Shown here in pieces: positions 14,236 through 21,779 of a DNA stretch of 64,000 bases. Origin of the DNA: Thermalbibacter longus (GTDB taxonomy: Bacteria > Chloroflexota > Chloroflexia > Thermomicrobiales > Thermomicrobiaceae); assembly GCF_023806485.1 (NCBI RefSeq), contig NZ_JAMSLR010000008.1, forward strand, positions 62,001 through 126,000, given 5' to 3'. The notes under the pieces were generated by a model that had not been told where the DNA came from, searched no databases, and saw nothing but the letters and a program-made list of their open reading frames with translations. The position numbers were made by a program, and so were the translations under genes. Within the stretch, counting starts at the first letter, position 1; each line of letters opens with the position of its first letter.

Positions 14236-15576
14236 TTAAGCCGGAGGAGGCAACTGCTCGACCCCCGAGTAGATCCCGGCCGCGATCCCTGCGAGAAGCG
14301 CCGCGCCCCGGGCACCCGCCTCCGTCACCGGTGGATACTCGAACCGCCCCAGTATCTCTCGCTTGATGGCGCGCACGGCTTCGCTCCGCGCCCAGCCGCC
14401 AGTGACCACCAGCCGCTCCACCGGCCCTGCTATCGCCTCGATCGTCCTCCGGATCCCCGCCGCGTGCCGTGCGACCGCCTCCAGCGCTGCGCGCCAGACC
14501 AGACCCGGTGATACGTCCCAGCCGATCCCCGTCAGCGCCGCGCGGTCTTCAACGACTCCTTCGACTACCAACCCGGCTGCCCCAGCCGGTGCCGCCAGAG
14601 CCGCCGCGTCCAGAGCCGCCCGTCCCGATTCGTCACAGCCGAGCAGGTCGAGGAAACGCTGAAGCGCTTTCCCCGAAAGGAAGCCTCCCTGGAGCGCGAG
14701 CTGGCCAGCCACGACATGCCAGCCGATCGTGACACCCCCAGCCACCGCGCGCAACACCTGCTCGGCGGCCACCGGCGGCCGTATTGCGCGCACCAGCGCC
14801 TCGGCTGTCCCGTTCGAGTCGAACAGGTCGCCCGGGTGGATCGCCCCAGCGCCGACCGAAGCACAGGGATGATCGTGACCGCCAACAGTCAGCACCGCCC
14901 CGTCGGCCCGTTCCAGGAGGCCAGGCCTGGCACGGCCCATCGGTGTGCCGGCCGGCACCGGCGGAGGCAATAGGTCGGGCGGCGCGCCTGCCCACAACAG
15001 CGCCTCGTCCCACCAGGAACGGGACGCGAGGTCGAGAAAGCCGGTGCGCGAGGCGAGCGAGAGTTCGGCGAACTGCTCGCCGCCGAGGCCATACACGACC
15101 CACTCGGAGACGTTGAGCCAGCGTCGCCCTCGCTTCGCCTGCGGGTGATGCGCCAGCAACCAGCGGTACTTGCTCAGCGTGCAGAGCCGGCTGACCGGCA
15201 GGCCGGTGCGTATCATGAAGCGCTCTTCCCCGAGTTCCGTAGCGAGCTGCCGAGCCTCGTCCTCCCCTCGAGCATCGTGCCAGGCAATCGCTGGCGCGAC
15301 CGGCTCGCCGTGCTCGTCGATGAGCGCCCCGGTCTCGGCCATGCTGGTTACCCCGATCCCGATCACCCGGCCACTGGGCACCTGGGCGATGGCCGCGCGG
15401 GCCGCCGCCAGCGCCACCTCGATCAAGGCACGCGGGTCCAGCTCGGCTCCGCTCGGCACTGCCCGCCAGGGCGTGCGTGCCCGGCCATGGGCCAGCTCGC
15501 GCCCCTCGAGCGAGACGACTGTCGCCTTGCAGAAGGTAGTCCCAACATCGATGCCGAGCAGCAGCTCTGTCGTCAT
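14236..15576 (-). CDS. FGGY-family carbohydrate kinase (446 aa)
   Basis: ATP-dependent sugar kinase of the xylulokinase/gluconokinase superfamily. The N-terminal ATPase motif is LLLGIDVGTTFCKATVV, the substrate side has AIAWHDARG, the second ATPase lobe has VTVGGHDHPCASVGAGAI (FGGY signature region) and VVTGGWARSEAVRAIKREILG. The length is slightly short for the family (about 490-510 aa). The AGAGGGGAGAGG site before the ATG lies in the 12-base gap after the pfkB-type gene, so they form one operon. The substrate is probably a ketose or a related polyol product. Confidence 0.88.
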   Translation of the reverse strand: MTTELLLGIDVGTTFCKATVVSLEGRELAHGRARTPWRAVPSGAELDPRALIEVALAAARAAIAQVPSGRVIGIGVTSMAETGALIDEHGEPVAPAIAWHDARGEDEARQLATELGEERFMIRTGLPVSRLCTLSKYRWLLAHHPQAKRGRRWLNVSEWVVYGLGGEQFAELSLASRTGFLDLASRSWWDEALLWAGAPPDLLPPPVPAGTPMGRARPGLLERADGAVLTVGGHDHPCASVGAGAIHPGDLFDSNGTAEALVRAIRPPVAAEQVLRAVAGGVTIGWHVVAGQLALQGGFLSGKALQRFLDLLGCDESGRAALDAAALAAPAGAAGLVVEGVVEDRAALTGIGWDVSPGLVWRAALEAVARHAAGIRRTIEAIAGPVERLVVTGGWARSEAVRAIKREILGRFEYPPVTEAGARGAALLAGIAAGIYSGVEQLPPPA

Positions 15577-15588
15577 GGCCTCTCCCCT

Positions 15589-16539
15589 CTAACCGGCCTG
15601 TATGGTGAGCCCGGCGAGCAACGCGCGAGCCCTCGCCGGATCGAGGCGGCCGGCGAGTGACGTCTCGACGCTCGCCGCGCCGGCCGCAACCGCCTCGAGC
15701 ATTGCATCCTGGAGCGCGCGGCCCCGCTCCAGCGCGGCCGCCAGCCCGGCGACGAAGGCATCTCCTGCGCCGATCGGGTTCCGCACGGTGACCGCGGGCG
15801 CCGAGACCCACCCTCGCACGTCGGCGCTTGCGACGGCGACGCCGGCCGATCCGGCGGTGACGAGCGCGGCGGCCGCGCCGCGCTCGCACAGGCGCATTGC
15901 AGCTTCGAGTGCGCGCGGTCGGACGTCGATCCCGTCCACCTCGACGCGCTCGTCTGCCGATCCATGAACGAGCGCCTCCGCCTCGAATAGGTTGGGAGTT
16001 ACGATGTCCGGGTTTGCTTCCAGCGCCCGTGCCAGCGTTTGCCCGCTCGCATCCACGATAGTCGTGAGCCCGACCGCGCTCGCCAGGTGCACCAGGCGGG
16101 CGTAGGCGTCCGCAGGAGCCCCAGGCGGCAGACTCCCAATAGCGACGAAGACTTGATGCTCCTGAAGGTGAGTCGCGATCGCCTCCTCGAACGACCGCCA
16201 CTCAGCCTCACCGATCGATGGTCCTGGCTCGTTCATCACGGTCACCCGTCCGGATTTTTCCAGCACGATCGTGTTGACTCGCGCTTCCCCCGCTATCGGC
16301 ACGCCCACCACGGGAATCCCTTCGTCAAGCAAGTGATCGATCGCAGCGGAACCCGTTCGCCCGGCCGCGAACCCGACCAGCCGTGCCGGGCAACCTAGGT
16401 CGCGCGCGGCGCGTGCCACGTTCACGCCTTTACCCCCGGCTGTTACGGTGACACTGGTGAACCGGAGGACGTGCCCTGGCCGTAGCTCGTCGAGTCGAGC
16501 GGTGTGGTCGAAGCCGATATTGGGACTGGCAATGAGCAC
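15589..16539 (-). CDS. PfkB-family sugar(-phosphate) kinase (316 aa)
   Basis: The GTG start has GGGAGGGT upstream. The PfkB signature 1 region is TVTAGGKGVNVARAARDLG (residues 32-50) and the anion hole/catalytic base is NPIGAGDAFVAG. The closest groups are 1-phosphofructokinase and tagatose-6-phosphate kinase (LacC/FruK), judged from the N-terminus LIASPNIGFDHT. Being first in an operon with an FGGY kinase and an aldolase suggests a two-kinase route: phosphorylation, second phosphorylation, cleavage. Confidence 0.87.
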   Translation of the reverse strand: MLIASPNIGFDHTARLDELRPGHVLRFTSVTVTAGGKGVNVARAARDLGCPARLVGFAAGRTGSAAIDHLLDEGIPVVGVPIAGEARVNTIVLEKSGRVTVMNEPGPSIGEAEWRSFEEAIATHLQEHQVFVAIGSLPPGAPADAYARLVHLASAVGLTTIVDASGQTLARALEANPDIVTPNLFEAEALVHGSADERVEVDGIDVRPRALEAAMRLCERGAAAALVTAGSAGVAVASADVRGWVSAPAVTVRNPIGAGDAFVAGLAAALERGRALQDAMLEAVAAGAASVETSLAGRLDPARARALLAGLTIQAG

Positions 16540-16734
16540 GCTTACCCTCCCAAGCTCGACCGGCAGTATCCCGAGGTGTCACGCCCCTGGCGAGCCGGCA
16601 TATCTGGCGTCGCTAGGGTCCGGCGGTCACGCCACAAGTCGATCGGCTAGCGGTATCCTCGCGGAGTGAACCAGGTACGTGCGAACTCGTCCAGGAGCTG
16701 GCGAGGATCGAAACGAGGTGATCCGGCGCCACGG

Positions 16735-16764
16735 TTGACAGGATCGGGTACGACGCGGTATGCT
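16735..16764 (+). promoter_or_regulatory. Promoter of tRNA-Gln
   Basis: TTGACA at 16735-16740 and TATGCT at 16759-16764 are separated by 18 bases. The expected start point is 5-8 bases before the tRNA. Confidence 0.8.
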
Positions 16765-16778
16765 TGCCGTTGCTGCGA

Positions 16779-16849
16779 TGGGGAGTCGTCTAACGGTAGG
16801 ACGGCTGACTCTGGATCAGCAAGTTGGGGTTCGAATCCCTGCTCCCCAG
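16779..16849 (+). tRNA. tRNA-Gln (CTG)
   Basis: The acceptor stem TGGGGAG pairs with CTCCCCA. The anticodon stem GCTGA/TCAGC carries loop CTCTGGA with anticodon CTG at 16811-16813. The T arm is GGGGTTCGAATCCCT-like. CCA is not encoded. Confidence 0.93.
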
Positions 16850-16858
16850 CCCGGGACG

Positions 16859-16880
16859 GCCGCCGGAATCTTCCGGCGGC
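16859..16880 (+). terminator. Terminator after tRNA-Gln
   Basis: GCCGCCGGAA at 16859-16868 pairs with 16871-16880, and TCTCGTTTCTC follows. Both arms are perfect, but the 2-base loop means the inner pairs are open. Confidence 0.65.
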
Positions 16881-16946
16881 TCTCGTTTCTCGTATACTTG
16901 CATGTACCGAACCATCGAGACGCCTTGAGCCAGGAGGTAGCGAGAC

Positions 16947-18272
16947 ATCGGACGGCGATACCACATCGATACGCCCACCGAGCGCGCCCTGCTCGTCGGG
17001 GTACAGTGGCAGGACGACGGCTGGGATATCCAGTCCTCTATGGAGGAGCTGGCCCAGCTCGCTGAGACCGCTGGCCTGCGGGTCGTCGGCGCCGTCACCC
17101 AGCGCCTCGATCACCCGAATGGCAAGCACTACGTCGGCGCCGGGAAACTCGCCGAGATCAAGTCCCTCCGGGATGAGCTCGCATATGACGTCGTCCTGAT
17201 CAATGACGAGCTCAGTCCAGCGCAGCTCCGAAACCTCGAAGACGAGCTGCAAGTAAAGGTACTCGACCGCACGGCGCTCATCCTCGATATCTTCGCCCGG
17301 CGGGCCCAGACGCACGAGGGACGGCTGCAGGTTGAACTGGCTCAGCTCGAGTACCGGCTCCCTCGTCTGACGCGCATGTGGACCCACCTGTCGAGGCAAG
17401 CGGTCGGCGGGGTCGGGCTCCGGGGGCCGGGCGAGACGCAGCTCGAGGTCGACCGGCGCCAGGCCCGTCAGCGCATCGCGCTGATCCGGCGCCAACTCGC
17501 CGAAGTCCATCACCATCGCGAACGCTATCGCCAGCGCCGGCGCCAGAACCAGATTCCGGTTATCGCGCTGGTCGGCTACACCAATGCCGGCAAGTCCACG
17601 CTGCTCAATGCCCTGGCCGGCAGTGACGTGCTCGCCGAAGACAAGCTGTTCGCCACGCTGGATCCGACTACTCGTCGCGTTACCCTTCCGAGCGGCCGCG
17701 AGGTCCTAATGACCGATACCGTAGGGTTTATCCACAAGCTCCCCACCATGCTGGTCGCAGCCTTCCGGGCCACTCTCGAGGAAATCCTCGAGGCACGCTT
17801 GCTCTTGCATGTGCTCGATATCACGCATCCGAAGGCGGCCGAGCAGGCAGCGACCGTCCGCGCCGTGCTAGCCGAACTCGGCGCTGAGGGCTATCCGGTG
17901 CTGACGGTGCTCAACAAGATCGACCGGCTAGGAGTGGACATCCAGCCGGCGGAGCTGGCCAGCGAATTCGGCCTGCAGACCGATGCTGTCCCAGTCTCTG
18001 CGCTCACCGGCGCTGGGCTCGACCTGCTGCTCGAGCGGATCGAGACGACGCTGGCGCATGTCGAGCGGCTAACCGAGATCAGGGTACTGGTGCCTTTTCA
18101 GGAGACCAACCTCGTAGCGCTCTTTCACGAGCGCGGCCAGGTGGAAGAAGTCGCCTACCGGCATGACGGCGTGTTGCTTCGGGGGATGCTCCCGGCCTAC
18201 TTGCTCCCGCGCTTCGCGCCATTCTTGCAGGCTGGCATGACAGGCACTCGAGTTCCCCGGCATAGCCCGTAA
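16947..18272 (+). CDS. hflX: HflX ribosome-associated GTPase, probably starting at ATC
   Basis: HflX splits and rescues stalled ribosomes. The G domain has GYTNAGKST (G1), DTVGF (G3) and NKID (G4), after the HflX-specific N-domain with RLDHPNGKHYVGAGKLAEI and GGVGLRGPGETQLEVDRR. The first ATG, at 17040, would remove the conserved strand RYHIDTPTERALLVGVQW, which is encoded in frame upstream. A TAG at 16938 limits the extension, and no ATG, GTG or TTG exists between. AGGAGG at 16932-16937 is nine bases before an ATC at 16947, which is therefore the proposed start. A sequencing error is the main alternative. If the ATG at 17040 is used, the protein has 410 aa. Confidence 0.85.
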   Translation: MGRRYHIDTPTERALLVGVQWQDDGWDIQSSMEELAQLAETAGLRVVGAVTQRLDHPNGKHYVGAGKLAEIKSLRDELAYDVVLINDELSPAQLRNLEDELQVKVLDRTALILDIFARRAQTHEGRLQVELAQLEYRLPRLTRMWTHLSRQAVGGVGLRGPGETQLEVDRRQARQRIALIRRQLAEVHHHRERYRQRRRQNQIPVIALVGYTNAGKSTLLNALAGSDVLAEDKLFATLDPTTRRVTLPSGREVLMTDTVGFIHKLPTMLVAAFRATLEEILEARLLLHVLDITHPKAAEQAATVRAVLAELGAEGYPVLTVLNKIDRLGVDIQPAELASEFGLQTDAVPVSALTGAGLDLLLERIETTLAHVERLTEIRVLVPFQETNLVALFHERGQVEEVAYRHDGVLLRGMLPAYLLPRFAPFLQAGMTGTRVPRHSP

Positions 18273-18348
18273 CGCAGGCTGAGGTCGGCATGAGCAATTG
18301 GGACGAATTTCCTGAACGCGGACGGTATCCTTCCGAGACCTTCACCCG

Positions 18349-18354
18349 TATAAT
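18349..18354 (+). promoter_or_regulatory. Perfect -10 (TATAAT) for the roadblock-pur-mgl cluster
   Basis: TATAAT at 18349-18354 lies 80 bases before the first roadblock gene; a -35 is not clear. The predicted start near 18361 fits a leader ending at the GTG of 18435 and argues against the earlier GTG at 18369. Confidence 0.5.
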
Positions 18355-18434
18355 CCAGGTATGCCTCGGTGAGTGAGAGTCTCATCCATGCATCGGTGCG
18401 TTTCTCGGCCGTGAACGGGAATGGAGGGGATAGG

Positions 18435-18794
18435 GTGGCAGTCGGTGATGTCCTGCAGCGCATGCGCGATGAGTATGGACTGGATCTAGTCGCGATCGTC
18501 GGCACCGATGGCCTCCTGGTTGAGTCCGCGCATGATCCGGCGCTCGACGCGGAGTCGGTCGCGGCGAATGCCGTGAGTGGCCTGTTGATGATGGAGGCGC
18601 TGGGCCGTGAGCTGGGCGGTGTCAGCGCGCGGCAGGCCATCGTGGAGTTCGACGAGCACGTCGTCCTCGTCACACCCCTCGGCCAGGACACTGCGCTGGT
18701 CGTCGTCGCTGCCGGCAGCGCCAATCTCGGCCGGCTACGTCTCGCTGTTCGTCGCGCGCGTGGATCCCTGGAGCAAGAAGCGGCGACGATCTGA
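18435..18794 (+). CDS. Roadblock/LC7 (MglB-like) protein 1 (119 aa)
   Basis: GGAGGGG precedes the GTG at 18435. The single roadblock/LC7 domain is full length: VGDVLQRMRDEYGLDLVAIVGTDGLLVESAHDP, then SARQAIVEFDEHVVLVTPLGQDTALVVVA and a final helix. Such proteins are dimeric partners or GAPs of MglA-type small GTPases. The gene leads a co-directional cluster with purM, a second roadblock gene, mglA, an HD protein and purH. Its target is probably the MglA encoded 1.7 kb downstream. Confidence 0.83.
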   Translation: MAVGDVLQRMRDEYGLDLVAIVGTDGLLVESAHDPALDAESVAANAVSGLLMMEALGRELGGVSARQAIVEFDEHVVLVTPLGQDTALVVVAAGSANLGRLRLAVRRARGSLEQEAATI

Positions 18795-18823
18795 GGAGAG
18801 TTGCAGCGCCGAACGAAGGACGT

Positions 18824-19873
18824 ATGGAAGGGCTCTCCTACAGCCGTACGGGTGTCGATATCGCCGGAGCCGATGCGGTGAAGCGCCGCATCGCCCGGCT
18901 CGCGGAGTCGACGTTCACGCCGGGCGTGCTGAGGGAGATTGGCCACTTCGGAGGATTGTTCGCAGCACCTGGCGAGCAGAACCCGTACGTGCTTGTGTCG
19001 AGTATCGACAGCGTCGGCACGAAAGTACTGATTGCCAGGCTCGCCGGTCACCATCGTTCCATCGGAATCGATCTGGTCAACCACTGCGTGGACGACATCC
19101 TGGCCTGCGGAGCCCGCCCCCTCTTCTTTCTCGACTACTTCGCCACTGACTGTCTGGCACCCGCCGTGCTCGAAGAACTGGTCACCGGGATGACCGAGGC
19201 ATGCGCTGCCGCCGGTTGCGCCCTGATCGGCGGTGAGACAGCTCAACTGCCTGGAATCTACCGGACGGGCGTCTACGATCTCGCCGGATGTATCGTCGGC
19301 GTAGTCCACCGTGACCGCATCGTGGATGGCTCGACGATCCAGGCCGGCGACGTGCTGATCGGCCTGCCGAGCAGCGGGCTTCATACCAACGGTTACAGCC
19401 TGGCCCGCGCGGCACTAGGGCTCGACGACGATCCAGAAGTTGCTCGCGCGCGACTGGCAGAGGTGCCCTCCTGGGCCGACCGCTCGCTCGGAGAGCTCCT
19501 GCTCGAGCCGCATCGGTCATATCTGCCACTGATGGAGCCACTCCTGGATGCCGGAGTCATCCAGGGGCTCGCGCACATTACCGGTGGCGGCCTCGCGGGC
19601 AACGTCGCGCGCATAATCCCACCCGGCTTGCAGGCCCAGATTCAAGCTGGAAGTTGGCCGATTCCACCGATCTTCAATCATATCCAGGAGCACGGGAAAA
19701 TCGACACCCGCGAGATGTATCGGGTCTTCAACATGGGCGTCGGCTATGTGGTCGTCGTCCGCTCAGAGGACGTGCCTGCCGTCCGACAGCGACTTAATGA
19801 AGGATGGGTGATCGGCAGCGTTGTTCCGGCGGCAGAGGCGGACGATCGAGCGGTGGTACGCGGCCTGTCGTAA
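18824..19873 (+). CDS. purM: Phosphoribosylformylglycinamidine cyclo-ligase
   Basis: Fifth step of purine synthesis: FGAM plus ATP gives AIR. The family start SYSRTGVDIAGADAVKRRI is present, with the nucleotide/metal segment SSIDSVGTKVLIA, NHCVDDILACGARPLFFLDYFA and GCALIGGETAQLPGIY. The C-terminal GLAHITGGGLAGNVARIIP is typical. The length of 349 aa is normal. It starts 29 bases after the roadblock gene. The placing of purM between two roadblock genes is unusual. Confidence 0.96.
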   Translation: MEGLSYSRTGVDIAGADAVKRRIARLAESTFTPGVLREIGHFGGLFAAPGEQNPYVLVSSIDSVGTKVLIARLAGHHRSIGIDLVNHCVDDILACGARPLFFLDYFATDCLAPAVLEELVTGMTEACAAAGCALIGGETAQLPGIYRTGVYDLAGCIVGVVHRDRIVDGSTIQAGDVLIGLPSSGLHTNGYSLARAALGLDDDPEVARARLAEVPSWADRSLGELLLEPHRSYLPLMEPLLDAGVIQGLAHITGGGLAGNVARIIPPGLQAQIQAGSWPIPPIFNHIQEHGKIDTREMYRVFNMGVGYVVVVRSEDVPAVRQRLNEGWVIGSVVPAAEADDRAVVRGLS

Positions 19874-19913
19874 GAGCGGTGTAGGTGCCTGGAACTAGCT
19901 GGTGTTTTCGAGC

Positions 19914-20453
19914 ATGGTGGCAACCGGTATGAACGAGCACAAGACTGACCGCCTCGTAGTCCCGCCTGATGCAGTTGCTCAGGTCGCAGCCTGCTTGCAA
20001 CGCCTGATGGCAGACTCCAACGCCTCGTTGAGCATGGTTATCGACCGCTCAGGCCGAGTCATTGCCTCCGAGAGTCGGGATCCTCGATCCGGGATCGCTG
20101 ATCTCGGTGTCCTCATTGCGGCCGCCTATTCTTCGCTGCAGGAGATTGCTCGTCTGCTGCGAGAAGAGAACTTTCAGACGATTCTGCACGAGGGCCTACG
20201 GGAGCGTATCGTCACGGAGACGATCGACGCCCGGTGGTTGCTGGTCGTGCTGTTCGATGAGCAGGTTCAAGTCGGCCTCGTCAGAGTGCTCACGCGGCGA
20301 ACCGCGAGCACGCTGGCCGCCATCCTGGACCTGCAACAGCAGCCACCGAAGTTCTCTCGCCAGCGGCAGAAGCAGTTCAGACGCGCCGCTCAGGATACGA
20401 TAGATTTGATCTTCGGAAAGGACCCTGAGGGGCCGGATCGAGAGCGGACCTGA
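19914..20453 (+). CDS. Roadblock/LC7 (MglB-like) protein 2 (about 179 aa)
   Basis: The domain spans about residues 20-135 (VAQVAACLQRLMADSNASLSMVIDRSGRVIASESRDPRSG, then ARWLLVVLFDEQVQVGLVRVLTRRTASTL). A basic C-terminal extension (KFSRQRQKQFRRAAQDTIDLIFGK) is longer than in protein 1. The start could be 19914 or 19929; neither has a strong site. It is 19 bases upstream of mglA, the classic mglB-mglA order, so it is the likely cognate GAP. Confidence 0.82.
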   Translation: MVATGMNEHKTDRLVVPPDAVAQVAACLQRLMADSNASLSMVIDRSGRVIASESRDPRSGIADLGVLIAAAYSSLQEIARLLREENFQTILHEGLRERIVTETIDARWLLVVLFDEQVQVGLVRVLTRRTASTLAAILDLQQQPPKFSRQRQKQFRRAAQDTIDLIFGKDPEGPDRERT

Positions 20454-20472
20454 TAGGAGACGACACGCGTCC

Positions 20473-21048
20473 ATGGCACTGATCAACGTCGCTGCCCGCG
20501 AGATACACGGCAAGATCGTCTACTATGGACCGGGTTTGTCGGGTAAGACGACGAACCTCCAGTACATCCATGCCCGCATTCCGGCTCACAGTAAGGGTGA
20601 ATTGCTGTCGATCGCGACGGAAGCCGAACGCACGCTCTTTTTCGACTTCTTGCCGCTCGACGTGGGCAAGGTGCACGGTTTTACGATCCGATTCCACCTT
20701 TATACCGTTCCCGGGCAGGTGCTGTACGAGCGGACTCGTGTGGCTGTGCTCAACGGTGCTGACGGAGTCGTGTTCGTGGCCGACGCCCAGCGCGAGCGCC
20801 TGGCCGAGAACTTGCAGAGCCTGCGCGAGTTGGGCCAGAACCTGACCGCGCAGGGCAAGAAGTTCCTCGATTTCCCGCTGGTGCTTCAGTACAACAAGAT
20901 GGACTTGCCCAATGCGCTTCCGACACCGGTGCTCGATCGCTATCTCAACCCCATGCGCGTTCCCCGCTTCGAGGCTGTCGCCATCGAGGGCACCGGGGTG
21001 TTCGAGACGCTGCGCGCCATCTCCAAGCTGGTGGTCAACCGGCTCTAA
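20473..21048 (+). CDS. mglA: MglA-family small Ras-like GTPase (191 aa)
   Basis: Small GTPase that sets cell polarity or spatial organisation in other bacteria. The P-loop GPGLSGKTT (19-27) follows KIVYY, the switch II segment reads TVPGQ (78-82) with the Thr-for-Asp change that marks the MglA group, and NKMD (141-144) is G4. DFLPLDVGKVHGF is the usual beta-strand screw region. The length is right. GGAGACGACACG precedes the ATG. No gliding or pilus genes are in the window, so its output here is unknown. Confidence 0.93.
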   Translation: MALINVAAREIHGKIVYYGPGLSGKTTNLQYIHARIPAHSKGELLSIATEAERTLFFDFLPLDVGKVHGFTIRFHLYTVPGQVLYERTRVAVLNGADGVVFVADAQRERLAENLQSLRELGQNLTAQGKKFLDFPLVLQYNKMDLPNALPTPVLDRYLNPMRVPRFEAVAIEGTGVFETLRAISKLVVNRL

Positions 21049-21134
21049 CCTCCGGCTATAAACTGGCGTGGGAGCTCGCACCCTGGCATCATCGAACCGG
21101 CGTGCAAGAGCGCTGGAGATGCGGAGGCAACACT

Positions 21135-21779
21135 GTGCTACACGATATCCAGCATAGTGAGACTGACCCGTCTCTCGCCCGCGCGCTCGCGGCCGGCAAG
21201 ATCGAGACCCCGGATCCTGAGCACAGCCGGCACGTGGCTCATCTCAGCTTGCGGCTGTACGACCTCCTTCAAGAGCCGCTGGCCTTACCGAAAGAAGGAC
21301 GCGACCTGCTAGCCGCTGCTGCCCTCTGGCACGACTGCGGCCAGATGCGTTCAATGGCCGACCACCACCGGTATAGCTTCGACCGGATCATGGCAGTCCC
21401 GCTGCGCGGGTTCAGCCGGGAGGAGCAACTCCAGATCGCGAACATCGCCCGCTATCACCGGGCAGCACACCCCTCGCCCCAGCATCCCGGTTACCAGCGG
21501 CTTCCGCGCTCGTTGCGGCCCGCAGTCGATCAGATGGCCGCCATTCTCCGCATCGCCGAAGGGCTGGACGCGGGGCACCTCCAAGTCATTAAGGACGTTG
21601 ACGTCGAGGTGCACGACAGGTACGTCACGATCTACGCCATCTCCGATACATACCCCACCATGGAGATCGAGCGCGCGCAGTCGCGAGCCGGGCTTTTCCG
21701 CGAGGTATTCGGGCGTGACGTCGAGATCCTACCGAAAGTGATTCGCTCGCGGACGCGTCGTCCGGTGGAAGGAGCTTGA
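21135..21779 (+). CDS. HD-domain hydrolase, Ppx/GppA C-terminal-like (214 aa)
   Basis: GGAGG at 21123-21127 with seven bases to a GTG fixes the start. The HD motif is ALWHDCGQM, with an upstream metal His in HSRHVAHLSLRLYDLL and downstream IARYHRAAHPSPQHPGYQRL, the arrangement of the HD domain in exopolyphosphatase/GppA. Function may be hydrolysis of a nucleotide or polyphosphate. Its stop overlaps the start of purH, so it is translationally coupled to purine synthesis, and it follows mglA. Confidence 0.78.
   Translation: MLHDIQHSETDPSLARALAAGKIETPDPEHSRHVAHLSLRLYDLLQEPLALPKEGRDLLAAAALWHDCGQMRSMADHHRYSFDRIMAVPLRGFSREEQLQIANIARYHRAAHPSPQHPGYQRLPRSLRPAVDQMAAILRIAEGLDAGHLQVIKDVDVEVHDRYVTIYAISDTYPTMEIERAQSRAGLFREVFGRDVEILPKVIRSRTRRPVEGA

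Noticed and set aside
14633-16201. 522-aa minus-strand ORF across the two sugar kinase genes
   Set aside because: It is a frame shadow of the FGGY and PfkB genes with extreme Arg/Gly content.
18197-19384. 395-aa minus-strand ORF opposite purM and the roadblock gene
   Set aside because: Antisense shadow; both plus-strand genes are recognisable families.
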